From Paraphysomonas bandaiensis (Eukaryota > Chrysophyceae), in assembly GCA_965644295.1 (NCBI GenBank), contig CBFFRP010000645.1:62001-126000 (forward strand): a stretch of DNA of 64,000 nt, given 5' to 3'. Each line of letters starts with the position of its first letter. Position 1 is the stretch's first letter. The notes beneath the pieces were generated by a model. That model saw nothing but the letters and a program-made list of their open reading frames with translations, did no database searches and was not told the DNA's origin. This document shows positions 12,101-24,482 of the stretch, piece after piece. The position numbers and the translations under genes are program-made.

Positions 12101-15100
12101 CGTTTCTGCGACAGCTTGCCCGTCGGCAACCCGAGAGGACCTACGCCATCAAAGTAGATCATGACACAACTCTACCATTGTAGATACCAAACCTGTGAAC
12201 CCAGTAGCCAATTCAACCAGCTGCGCAGTCTCGCTGTGATGGGCAGCATCGGGGCTAAGGGCATTTCCTTTGACGCTTACCCGTGTGCAATGGGCTTTCA
12301 CTATATCAATCATCTTGTAAATCTTGACAGGGCCAGGGCGACAAGGCCTACAGAACAAAAAAAGCAAGCACGAATGAAATATATCAAATTATATGGTAGC
12401 ATAGCTCACCTACTCTGTGCTCCTGAAGGAGGAGCATGAAAAGGGTTCGTGACATCAGAGGCTTGCAGACCAGGCTGCATCACAACTATACGTCCTCCGA
12501 ATCCAAATGACACAACTGGTCCAGGAGCTGGCTTATAGGGGCCTCTTGAGCAGTGGTAGCTCTTAATGACATTATCTGCCGATTGATCCGCGCTCTTATC
12601 GGCGGGGAGAGGCACTGATGGCATGGGAGATTGGTGGTGGAAGTGTGCACCATGAGTTTTCTTGACTTTGCTTTTGGCTGGAGGAATAGTCACATTGGCT
12701 TTCTTTTCTTCGGAACGGGCAGGCTCTGGAGCCGGTTTCTGGTTAGCAGGTACATACCCGTGAGGTGTAGGGATGTGATCCGCCGGTGGAGGAGCCACAG
12801 AAGTACCACCCGCGCTGCTTCTCGGCGCACTTTTGACAGTATGCGACGGCGCGGATTTGCCGGTTGGAGTGTTCATCCTGGGTACTGGGGTGGTGGGTTT
12901 GGGTACAGTCCTCACACCTGGAGCAGATGGTGGAGCAGATGGATTACTCTGTACGACTTCTGGAGCTGGACGATCAAACACATCCACAGCTGTCTTCCCT
13001 TTAGGAAAACCACTGCTTGACCCAGGCGGAGGTGAACAAAACAAATCAGCTCCAGCAGATGACGAGGAGCCAAACAGTCCTGATGATTGAGGCCCCGACG
13101 AAAATAGGCTATCAGCAGTTGAGAAAAGATTGTCGGGAACACTGGCTGGATGAGAAACTGATCGTACTGTTGGTGCTGGCATTTTGGGAATACTCGGCTC
13201 CGAAGAATTCCTACTAATAGTCTCAGAGCCAGTGCAACCGTCATTCTGCGACAATTTTCCAATCACATCTACATGACAAAGTCATCGAAGGGTATGGCAT
13301 TTTAAAGAGGTACACGAAAACATACCTGGCTTATCATCTCCTTTTGGGGAGGAATGCGAGAAGGTGTTAGGAGATGGTACCGTATTTTCAACGACACCTT
13401 GGGAAGGCTGAGGCGCCGTGGAACCGAATGGCACATCATTTACAGGACCAGACCCGAACAATGACGCCGCATCTGCCATGCCCCCGTGCTACAATCACAA
13501 ACATTACTGATGAAAAAGCATAATAATATATTATACCTTGCTCTCAGCGTTGCGCAATGGTGCTGAGGGAGCTTGTGCAGGGTGTGAGCCGAAAGGATCG
13601 GCACCCCCAAACGAAGATGCCCCGAATCCACCTGAATCAGACCCGAAGAGAGAAGACGCATCTGACACAATAGCCACTCGGGTTTTTTGCTTTTGTGCAG
13701 ATGGAGAGGGTGCCGCAGGTGCGGGAGGAAGTTCTGGCAACCCAGTGGAGTTGTCTCCACCAAATAAGCTGGATGCATCGTTAAAAGAAGAATTTCGAAC
13801 CGCTGATTGAGGGGAGGCAACATCAAAATGTGCCCCCGAGCTACTTCTATCACTCTTCTCTTGTACACTAGGTGCAACAGAAGCAACTCCATCAAAGCCC
13901 ACACTATTTCCTCCAAACAAATTTGACGCATCGTTAAACGACTTAATTCGTTCAGGGGGATTACACGGCGATTTAACACCCGGTCCAGTAGCACCAAATG
14001 AGTTCTGCCTTTCAGTCACCGGAGCATTGCCGAACAATTCATTGCCATCAACTTTCTCTGACTCTGCCGGAGGTGTGCTACCAAACAACTGATCCTGCTT
14101 ACCACTCTCTGGAGCACTGCCAAATAACTCACTACCACCACCACTGACTGAATCTGCTGGAGGTGCATTACCAAACAGCTCCTGCTTACCACTCTCTGGA
14201 GCACTGCCAAATAACTCACTACCACCACCACTGACTGAATCTGCTGGAGGTGCATTACCAAACAGCTCCTGTTTATCACTCACTGGAGCACTGCCGAATA
14301 ACTCCTGTTTATCACTCTCTGGAGTACTGCCAAATAACTCACTACCACAACCACTGACTGACTCTGCCGGAGGTGCGTTACCAAACAACTGATCCTGCCT
14401 ACCACTCTCCGGAGTACTATCGAATAACTCCTCCTGTTTATCACTCACTGGAGTACAACCGAATAACTCATGTTTATCACTCTCTGGAGCATTGCCAAAT
14501 AACTCACTACCACCACCACTGACTGAATCTGCCGGAGGTGCGTTACCAATTAACTCCTGTTTATCACTTTCTGGAGTACTATCGAATAACTCCTCCTGTT
14601 TATCACTCACTGGAGTTCTACCGAATAACTCCTGTTTACCACTCTCTGGAGTACTGCCAAATAACTCACTACCACCACCACTGACTGAATCTGCCGGAGG
14701 TGCGTTACCAAATAACTCCTGCTTATCACTTTCTGGAGTACTACCGAATAACTCCTGTTTATCACTCACTGGAGCACTGCCGAATAACTCCTGTTTATCA
14801 CTCGCTGGAGCACTGCCAAATAACTCACTACCACGACCACTGACTGACTCTGCCGGAGGTGCGTCACCAAATAACTCCTGTTTATCACTCACTGGAGCAT
14901 TGCCGAATAACTCCTGTTTATCACTCTCTGGAGTACTGCCAAATAACTCACTACCATTACCCTTGTCTGGCTCTGCTGGAGGTGCATCACTAAATAACTC
15001 CGGCTTATCACTCACTGGAGCACTGCCGAATAACTCCTGTTTATCACTCTCTGGAGCACTGCCAAACAATTCATTTGCATCACCCTTGTCTGACTCTGCC

Positions 15101-16979
15101 GGAGGTGCGTTACCAAATAACTTCTCCTGTTTATCACTCACTGGAGCACTGCCGAATAACTCCTGTTTATCACTCACTGGAGTATTGCCGAATAACTCCT
15201 GTTTATCACTCACTGGAGCACTGCCGAATAACTCCTGTTTATCACTCTCTGGGGTACTGTCAAATAATTCACTATCACCACCACTGACTGAATCTGCCGG
15301 AGGTGCGTTACCAAATAACTCCTGGTTATCACTCTCTGGAGTACTGCCGAATAACTCACTATTACCACCTTTGTCAGACTCTGCCGGAGGTGCGATACCA
15401 AATAACTCCTCCTGTTTATCACTTTCTGGAGCACTGTCGAACAACACCTTCCTATCGCTCGACGGGGCACTGTCGGTATCCTCCTTCTCGCTTTCTGGAG
15501 GACTGCCGAACAACTCCTGCTTTTCACTAACTGGGGTACTGGTGAACAAATCCTCCTGCCTATCGGTCACTGGAGTGCTATCGAACGCCTCACTACCACC
15601 ACCACTGTCTGACTCTGAAGGAGGTACACTTCCAAACAACTCAGTGTCACCACCCTTGTCGGACCCTGCCGGTGATGCGCACCCATATAACTCCTTCTGT
15701 TTATCGCTCTCTCGAGTGCTGCCAAATAACTCACTACCACCACCATTGTCTGGCTCTCCCGGAGGTGATATACCAAATAACTCCTGTTTACCACTTACTG
15801 GAGCACTGCCGAACAACTCCTCCTGCTTGTCACTTACCGGAACACTGCCGAACAACTCATTGCCATCACCCTCGGCTGACTCGGACGGAGGTACGCTTCC
15901 AAACAGCTCCTGCTTATCACTCACTGGAGTGCTGTTGAACACCTCACTGGTACCACCATTGCCTGATTGTTTCTGGGGTGATGATTCTGTTTGCGGTGCA
16001 CTACCAAATAATTCCTGTTTCTCACTGTTGTGGATATTTCCAACCAACTCCTCTTGCTTATCACTAGCGAAAACATTAGAAACCAACTCGTTTTCAACGC
16101 CATTTCCTGACTCTACCGGAGGTGAAGTTTCAGCTAAAGCACCAGTACACAACTTTTGTTGTTCAGTGCCAAGAGGACTGCTAATACCATTTCCTGAATT
16201 TTCTGAAGAAAACGACATGTCTCCAGCAGTCGTACTGTCATGGGCTGATGGTACTGAGTCAAGTTGAATGCTAGCTGGCTTTTCTGGCTGGCTCTGCTGT
16301 TCTTTATCCACTGTGGCGATGTTGCTATCAGATTTCTGGAGATGAGAAGTGGCGGGAATCTCAGATGCAACTTTGGACACTATATCCGTGCTATAGAAAA
16401 TATATCAGTATAATCAATCAATTATATATGAAGTACCTGTTCATACTACTGTAACTACTTTTTAAACTATTCAATGGTTGCAGATCCTCCAATAGACCTT
16501 CTTGATCATCAAATGCATGTATAAAACTAGTAATATTCTCAGCAGGTGGTGCAGAAAATGTCTTATGAGCACGTGATTCAGGTGAATCAGTAAATGATGA
16601 GCTTGTAGATTGAAAAGGATCAGATGTATTGGATGTTGTTGGCACTACTTTTGGTTTTTTTGGTTTATTGTGTCCAAATGAGAGCTTTTCAGCATCTAAA
16701 AATATATAACTTAAATATATATATACGTGTATATCTATACATACTTATCTACACATATATATACATATATCTATATATACACAGACATCTACACATAAAT
16801 ACACACATATATACAGTCATATACACACACAGATATATACATATACACATATATACACACATACATACAGACATATACATATCTATATAATCACCTCGTG
16901 CGTTATCTTTCTTTTTCTTTATAGCAGCTTGTCTTAATTCTTCTGCACGTGTTGTTTTTGGATATAAAGGTTTTGACAT
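9134..16979 (-). CDS. SEC16: SEC16-type COPII coat assembly scaffold, 13 exons, about 2,337 aa
   Basis: Exons (descending): 16979-16895, 16695-16437, 16390-13537, 13488-13326, 13268-12410, 12347-12218, 12171-11953, 11872-11273, 11214-10146, 10096-9900, 9820-9704, 9653-9563, 9504-9134. They sum to 2,338 codons. The Sec16 central conserved domain starts at FGFGGRIVVMQPG (~residue 1385) and continues through GPLGLPTGK and SERLLWELLLILMEFKG. The ACE1 alpha-solenoid follows (ARIESLLLSGRRSEAVDVA, then EDWPLAIIISS). The tail has KGLLSWLYP, an ATGKWIFPE segment and a proline-rich end. Sec16 organises COPII budding at ER exit sites. Residues ~230-910 are an LFG repeat region not typical of the family. 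Two introns are 46 nt (16391-16436 and 12172-12217). The latter was chosen because it restores the frame between AAQL-type and MIYFDG segments. Head-to-head with VPS33. Confidence 0.85.
14010..16060 (-). repeat. coding minisatellite: LFG repeats inside SEC16 exon 3
   Basis: About 2 kb of exon 3 is an imperfect tandem array in multiples of three bases. Units alternate between a short form like SDKQELFGSAPV and a longer form like PPADSVSGGGSELFG. I count about 37 exact LFG cores plus decayed ones (LFD, LYG, AFD, LFT, LIG). The antisense strand is also open over 591 codons (14492-16267), which is a by-product of the periodicity. Confidence 0.85.
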
Positions 16980-17053
16980 TACAAATTAGATCACTATATA
17001 TATATATATAAACAAATAGGTGTGATATATTATGGAATGTATGTACTGAGAGG

Positions 17054-17157
17054 TGTATGTATGTATGTATGTATGTATGTATGTATGTATGTATGTATGT
17101 ATGTATGTATGTATGTATGTATGTATGTATGTATGTATGTATGTATGTATGTATGTG
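17054..17157. repeat. (TATG)n microsatellite, 75 bp upstream of the SEC16 ATG
   Basis: An uninterrupted TATG tetranucleotide run on plus, equal to CATA on the SEC16 sense strand. It is followed by GTGTG-rich sequence to about 17178. Confidence 0.95.
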
Positions 17158-17291
17158 TGTGTGTATGTATGTGTGTGTCACCTTACTACCACTTTTACTG
17201 TATATATGATGCATATACAGAGTACATACACAGTAGATCGTAGTGTGTTGAAGTGTTGATCAACAGACATACTGTACATGCATACACACAT

Positions 17292-17755
17292 ATATACATA
17301 CATACATACATACATACATACATACATACATACATACATACATACATACATACACACATATATACATACATACATACATACATACATACATACATACATA
17401 CATACATACATACATACATACATACATACATACATACATACATACATACATACATACATACATACATACATACATACATACATACATACATACATACATA
17501 CATACATACATACATACATACATACATACATACATACATACATACATACATACATACATACATACATACATACATACATACATACATACATACATACCTA
17601 CATACATACATACATACATACATACATACATACATACCTACATACCTACATACATACATACATACATACATACATACATACATACATACATACATACATA
17701 CATACATACATACATACCTACATACATACTGTACATACATACATACATACAGCCC
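17292..17755. repeat. (CATA)n microsatellite, about 75 bp upstream of the VPS33 ATG
   Basis: About 460 bp of CATA on plus, with rare CCTA and CACA variants. It runs in the opposite orientation to the array at 17054-17157. Long ORFs across it encode only tetrapeptide periodicity and are not genes. Confidence 0.95.
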
Positions 17756-17829
17756 ACTATATATATATATTTATATTCACACTATTCGAGCATTCTCGTC
17801 CCACTACTTTCCCAATAAAATCATAATCA

Positions 17830-20800
17830 ATGGCAACAGATCTAAACTCATCCAGCCCCATTAGTGTGGATAAACTGAAAGAAGATGGTAAAGTAGAGCT
17901 GCTCGATATATTAGAGTCGGTACGTGTATGTACCTGTATATCTATCTGTGTATCTCCATATATATCTATCTGTGTATCTACCTACAGAGCTATCTGTGTA
18001 TCTACCTACAGAGCTATCTGTGTATCTACCTACAGAGCTATCTGTGTATCTACCTATATATCTATCTGTGTATATACCTACAGAGCTATCTGTGTATGTA
18101 CCTATGTAGCTATCTGTCTAACTCCCAAAATATATATCTGTATATCTACCTACAGAGCTATCTGTATATGTACCTATATATCTATCTGTATATCTACCTA
18201 CAGAGCTATCTGTATATGTACCTATATATCTATCTGTGTATCTACCTACAGAGCTACCTGTGTATCTACCTACAGAGCTATCTGTGTATCTACCTACAGA
18301 GCTATCTGTGTATCTACCTACAGAGCTATCTGTGTATCTACCTATATATCTATCTGTGTATATACCTACAGAGCTATCTGTGTATGTACCTGTATAGCTA
18401 TCTGTCTAACTCCCAAAATATATATCTGTATATCTACCTACAGAGCTATCTGTATATGTACCTATATATCTATCTGTATATCTACCTACAGAGCTATCTG
18501 TATATGTACCTATATATCTATCTGTGTATCTACCTACAGAGCTATCTGTGTATCTACCTATATATCTATCTGTGTATATACCTACAGAGCTATCTGTGTA
18601 TGTACCTATGTAGCTATCTGTCTAACTCCCAAAATATATATCTGTATATCTACCTACAGAGCTATCTGTATATGTACCTATATAGCTATCTGTCTAACTC
18701 CCAAATTATATATCTGTATATCTACTTACAGAGCTATCTGTGTATCTACCTATATATCTATCTGTGTATCTACCTACAGAGCTATCTGTGTATGTACCTA
18801 TGTAGCTATCTGTGTATCTACCTACAGAGCTATCTGTATATGTACCTATATATCTATCTGTGTATCTACCTACAGAGCTATCTGTGTATCTACCTATATA
18901 TCTATCTGTGTATATACCTACAGAGCTATCTGTGTATGTACCTATGTAGCTATCTGTCTAACTCCCAAAATATATATCTGTATATCTACCTGTATAGCTA
19001 TCTGTATATGTACCTATATATCTATCTGTATATCTACCTACAGAGCTATCTGTATATGTACCTATATATCTATCTGTGTATCTACCTACAGAGCTATCTG
19101 TGTATCTACCTATATATCTATCTGTGTATATACCTACAGAGCTATCTGTGTATGTACCTGTATAGCTATCTGTCTAACTCCCAAAATATATATCTGTATA
19201 TCTACCTACAGAGCTATCTGTATATGTACCTATATAGCTATCTGTCTAACTCCCAAATTATATATCTGTATATCTACTTACAGAGCTATCTGTGTATCTA
19301 CCTATATATCTATCTGTGTATCTACCTACAGAGCTATCTGTGTATGTACCTATATATCTATCTGTGTATCTACCTACAGAGCTATCTGTGTATCTACCTA
19401 TATATCTATCTGTGTATATACCTACAGAGCTATCTGTGTATGTACCTATGTAGCTATCTGTCTAACTCCCAAAATATATATCTGTATATCTACCTACAGA
19501 GCTATCTGTATATGTACCTATATAGCTATCTGTCTAACTCCCAAATTATATATCTGTATATCTACTTACAGAGCTATCTGTGTATCTACCTATATATCTA
19601 TCTGTGTATCTACCTACAGAGCTATCTGTGTATGTACCTATGTAGCTATCTGTGTATGTACCTATGTAGCTATCTGTCTAACTCCCAAAATATATATCTG
19701 TATATCTACCTACAGAGCTATCTGTGTATGTACCTGTATAGCTATCTGTATATCGACCTATATATCTATCTGTATATCTACCTGTATATCTATCTGTGTA
19801 TCTACCAATAGAGCTATCTGTGTATGTACCTATGTAGCTATCTGTATATCTACCTACAGTGATATCTGTGTATCTTCCTATAGAGCTATCTGTATATCTA
19901 CCTACAGAGATATCTGTGTATGTGCCTATATATCTATCAGTATATCTACCTGCAGAGCTATCTGTGTATCTACCTACAGAGCTATCTGTGTATGTACCTA
20001 TATAGCTATCTGTCTAACTCCCAAAATATATATCTGTGTATCTTCCTATAGAGCTATCTGTATATCTACCTACAGAGCTATCTGTATATCTAGCTTTATA
20101 TCTATCTGTGTATCTTCCTATAGAGCTATCTGTATATCTACCTACAGTGATATCTGTGTATCTACCTATAGAGCTATCTGTGTATGTACCTATATAGCTT
20201 TCTGTCTAACTCCCAAAATATATATCTGTATATCTACCTGTATAGCTATCTGTATATCTACCTATATATATATCTGTGTATCTCCTTATATATCTATCTA
20301 CATATCTGCCTATATAGCTATCTCTGTATCTACTTATATATTTACCTTCAGAACTACCTGTATAACTACACTAGCCGTATAGCTATATAACTAACTGTAT
20401 AGCAATATTACTATATAACTACTAGCTACTACTATCTGTATATCTATACAACTATTGAAAAATTATATACCTATGCATCTATAAAACTACATATCTCCCT
20501 ATGTAACTATATTACTACACATCTATCGGTATTTATTTAAACTTATGCAACTATTAACTTCCTACATAACTGTAGAACTCTCTGCATAGCTGTGCAGCTA
20601 TATAGCGATGCAACTCTTTAAGTACATGGCTCAATGCCGATTTTACTATACAACTATAGCTGCATTGTTATCAATATAGCTATAAAGTAATCTACGCAAC
20701 TATGAAACTATATACCAATGAAACTACATAATTATATATCTTTACTACATATATCTATAGCTATCTATATAACGTATGTGCTGATCTTACTATCTAACCG

Positions 20801-23800
20801 TATACACAACTGTATGACAACCTCTGTACACAGCACTCTAGATACTGTATATGCGATGTGCTATGTAGAATATATAATGTAAGCGTTACTAATGCTATTT
20901 TTAAGCTTCGTGGTCGAAAATGCTTGGTACTAGATGTGTTAATAGGGGGGTTACTAAACCATATCATTCCTGAGGGGTCGAAAATGTTAAAGGTAAGAGT
21001 AATAGGAATATCAGTTGTTATCTAATTGGGTCGATATCAGGAAAATGGCGTACAATACTTTCGAGAACTGAAAGGTGAACTAGGAGACTTTGTATCGGAC
21101 TCTGGACGAGATATTCCAGACCACATTGTGTATTTGACGAGACCGTCTATTGCCCACATGAAAATTATTGCGAGACAAGTACAAGCTTGTATGAAAGCAG
21201 GTATTCATATTTATTTCACGAATGTTTGTATCCTACTGAACTTGCTTGTGATAAACTGCTGTACGAACAGGTATACGTAGCCAGTACCATGTGTTTTTCA
21301 TGCCACACCGGTCAGTGGCTTGCGAGCAGATGCTGGAGGATGAGGGTGTTCTAGAGGTTATCAATATTGGTAGGTCACTGAAGTTTTCCTATGCATATAA
21401 ATATATATGTGAATTATATAGGATAATTATGAGTTTATTGCCTTCGTTTTGTCAATGTGTTTACATTCGATTTTGCTGTCATATATAGGTGAATACCACC
21501 TTGGTCTTGTACCCTTCGATACAGATATTCTATCACTCGAAATTAGTGATCTATACAAACAGGTAATGAATTCAAAATTGTTAGGATTTCATAAACGATG
21601 CAATTTTTACATTGACGGTGACTGCAAACATGATGTTCCTTGTTGTGGTATATTCCATCTAATTTTTCATCTAGTGTTATGTGGATGGCGATTCCTCACA
21701 ATTGGCTGCCGTATCTCGTGCATTGCACAAAATTCAGACGATATATGGGACTATTCCAAATATAAAAAGCAAAGGCGCGGCTTCGAGAAAGGTGATCTGT
21801 GTTCAGCATGGACTTGTATTGTGGTTAATGCATATGTATAGGTTCTCCAGAAGTTACTCCGGCTACGTAGAGAGGAATTTGATTGTCATACAAGACCCAC
21901 TGATGGTGATGTACTGGGAAGCCAGCCTGCGATAGATACCTTGGTTCTCATAGATAGGTCCACGACTTCGTACTCTGTGCTCTGTGTCGTCTGTATGTAA
22001 CAGTATCTTGAATGTCTATAGGGAGGTCGATCTATTTAGCGCGCTGTTGACACCCCTAACCTACGAGGTGGACACTGCATTCATATGAAGTCATGTGATG
22101 TCCCTATCCCCTCAATATCATATATACAGGGTCTTGTGGATGAAATACTAGGAATAGATAACGGCAGGGTGAAGGTTGATGCCTCTGTATTGGGCGATGA
22201 GAAAGATCAGGTGAACACTCCTGATATGGCATAGCGTTTTCTACTTCGAAAGTACATTGTCATTATGCCTATTGTTGTCGATATTTGACATTAATTGGGA
22301 TGTGCGGTGTAGCTTAATATTCCAGCTATGCCGGGTATGAGTAAACAACAACAGGCTCAGGTGATGGCTGCCACTGCAGTGTCTGAACCGAAGCGAGTTC
22401 CAGGAGAAAAGGTGTGTTACTTTCGTCATCTGTATTGTGTGTGGAGCAGTAAAGGACTTGTTGTACCACGAGTGTTTTGCAGTGAGTTTGGGGTGGTATT
22501 GCTAATGCACTTACAGGTGTCATTGCCAATGCATAGTTCCGACATGATTTTCAGCGAAATCCGCGATCTATCCATCGAAGCTCTGGGTCCTTTCCTTCAG
22601 GTTCATCGATGTGTATCATGTAGAATTATCTGACGTTGTCACAATGTAGGAGAAGGCTATTATGATTCGTAAGCGTTATGCAGATTTCCGGTACGCATTA
22701 TTGATATCTTGTTAACTGTACTTTCCGGTGTATAAACCCAATATTGTGGATATATATGTCTTGCGTTGAGAGTTTATGGTTTTAGAGATAACAAAGACGC
22801 GTCAATATCTGAGATACACGACTTTGTGAAAAAGATTCCCCAGCTAACGAAGGAATACAAGGCTCTGAATCAGGTGCTATACATTCATGTTCAGCCGATT
22901 TTCTGCTAATTTATCTTTCGCAGCATATCAACATTGCTGAACTTATCAAGAGAACGACTGACAGCCCTGAATTTCGGTATGTCGGTGCCTATGTAGTCTT
23001 CATTGATAGTAGTACGTTGACATCTGGATTTAACATTTATACACGGCTTGCAAACGACTACCGCTTACACTCATGCAGGGAGCACTGGCAAACAGAGCGT
23101 GGTATCCTTGAGGGAGAGATGTACACTGACCAGGTGGAAGAGCTCATAGCCACCGACACGGAAAGGTATAGACCAAATAGATTCAGGAAACCAAGTCATA
23201 CTTTCGTCATTTCTCACACTACCTTCTTGCTAATTGGCTTTTTAATATAGACTAAATTCCGTTGTTGTAAATGTTTGTTTCTCAGGGCAAATTTCTTCAA
23301 GGCTTTGAGGCTGTTATGTCTTATATCGCTGACCGGTGGGGGGATCAAGGCCTCTAAGTATGATACTGTGAGTATATGTAGCTGAGTTATATTTTGAGTG
23401 ATTGGTGTGAATTAGATTCGAAGACTTTTGGTCCACACTTACGGGTATGAACACCTTTTTACACTCGCAAATCTGGAGAAAGCAGGTGGATGTATACAGT
23501 GTATAAGCACTGTGTGTGGTGTACTTATTCATGATACAGGTCTGCTGAAGAGAAAGGAGTCAGTGCTACTAGATACTTCGTCTTCGGCATCTTCGCCCAC
23601 CTGGATTACTTTACGTAAACATTTACGGTACCTTATGTTTCCATCGCGGGTTTGTATTTTATTTCTATTGTGTGTAGATTAATCAACGAGCGAGTTAATG
23701 TTGCCCGCCCGGACGACATCGCGTATGTTACTGCTGGTAAAGTTTCCTGCATTGCCATGTTATTTTCTGACAATGTAAACAGGATATGCTCCGTTACTTG

Positions 23801-24482
23801 TGAGACTGGTTCAGTCTATTGTCTCCCCAGGTACTGCTTTGTACCACCATTTACAACCAACCACTGACCTTGTTATTTAGGGTGGGCGGCAGTCAGCTCT
23901 GGAGAGGCCATGAAACTACTTCCAGGTATGCGTTTATGGTACATATAGTGAATTGGAAGGTATATGACGTTTCTGTTACAGGTCCAATGCTGGAGTTTTC
24001 ACAGAGTGTGACTGTAGCGGAGGAGCTTGATGAAGTGCTGGCTAGGTAACGTGTCTACTGTACTATACAAAGAGGATCGCCCTATCATCTTCTGCACGAT
24101 ATGTGTGATGTAAAACAGTTGTAGCGGTACTCTCTAATATCAGTGACTTAGGTCAAAAGGAACCGCTGCGGCGGAAGCGTCTGCTTCTGGTGAAGCTGCA
24201 ACCAGCCCTGGAGCTCTTCCGTTTCTTCCTGAAGATGACATGGGGGCAACTGGGCCAGCAGGAAGTAGAAAGAAAGTCATGCTGGTTTTCGTTACAGGTG
24301 GTCTGACATTTCTGGAGATAGCTGCTATGAGATACCTCTCAGGGGATCCTACTTTTCCCTATACGGTACCTGTTGTCTATAAAACTTATATGTTTTTGTA
24401 ATAGTTAACGTAGATTTTGATGGCCACAACTGCTATTGTTAACGGGAACTCGCTATTGGAGTCTCTGTCGTATGAATTTTGA
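17830..24482 (+). CDS. VPS33: VPS33, Sec1/Munc18-family subunit of HOPS/CORVET, 24 exons, about 686 aa
   Basis: Exons: 17830-17919, 20906-20992, 21041-21200, 21271-21369, 21489-21562, 21675-21791, 21842-21957, 22022-22067, 22130-22210, 22313-22411, 22517-22600, 22650-22690, 22786-22873, 22924-22976, 23079-23165, 23286-23367, 23416-23485, 23540-23627, 23678-23736, 23783-23830, 23881-23925, 23982-24045, 24152-24365, 24414-24482; 687 codons in total. Family-typical segments appear in order: YHVFFMPHRSVACEQ, LGLVPFDTDILSLE, IYGTIPNIKSKG, LVLIDR then LLTPLTYE, HTYGYEHLFTLANLEKAG, DIAYVTAGYAPLLVRL, VFVTGGLTFLEIAAMRYLS, and an ATTAIVNGNSLLESL end. Vps33 binds SNAREs and drives tethering and fusion at endosomes and lysosomes. 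Intron 1 is almost 3 kb and full of minisatellite; the others are 50-120 nt. Whether it is a VPS33A- or VPS33B-type protein was not resolved. Confidence 0.92.
17920..20400. repeat. 24-bp minisatellite with higher-order structure in VPS33 intron 1
   Basis: The unit resembles TATCTACCTACAGAGCTATCTGTG and is built from two 12-bp halves. A longer variant carrying TCTAACTCCCAAAATATA recurs about a dozen times, so blocks of several units were duplicated together. It stays open in one frame for 850 codons because the period is a multiple of three and the unit lacks stops. It is not coding: the VPS33 donor lies at 17920 and exon 2 begins at 20906. The remainder, 20400-20905, is unique AT-rich intron. 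Confidence 0.9.

Noticed and set aside
12161-12220. A 16-nt intron in SEC16 (GTATCT...GGTAG)
   Set aside because: The same acceptor works with a donor 30 bases earlier (GTTGAA), giving a 46-nt intron identical in length to the confirmed one at 16391-16436. A 16-nt intron is not needed.
14492-16267. 591-codon plus-strand ORF opposite SEC16 exon 3
   Set aside because: Shadow of the LFG repeat on the other strand; it encodes a repeat without recognisable domains and SEC16 coding is continuous on minus.
17178-17864. Long ORFs of repeating YVCM or YIHT residues on both strands
   Set aside because: They are open only because a 4-bp repeat without stops reads as a 4-codon cycle; no gene signal flanks them. 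The same holds at 45654-46149 and 56626-56914.
17830-20382. Apparent 850-codon continuous protein starting at the VPS33 ATG
   Set aside because: After 30 codons it enters the intron minisatellite. VPS33 homology resumes only at exon 2 (20906), and the repeat-encoded sequence is pure 8-residue periodicity.
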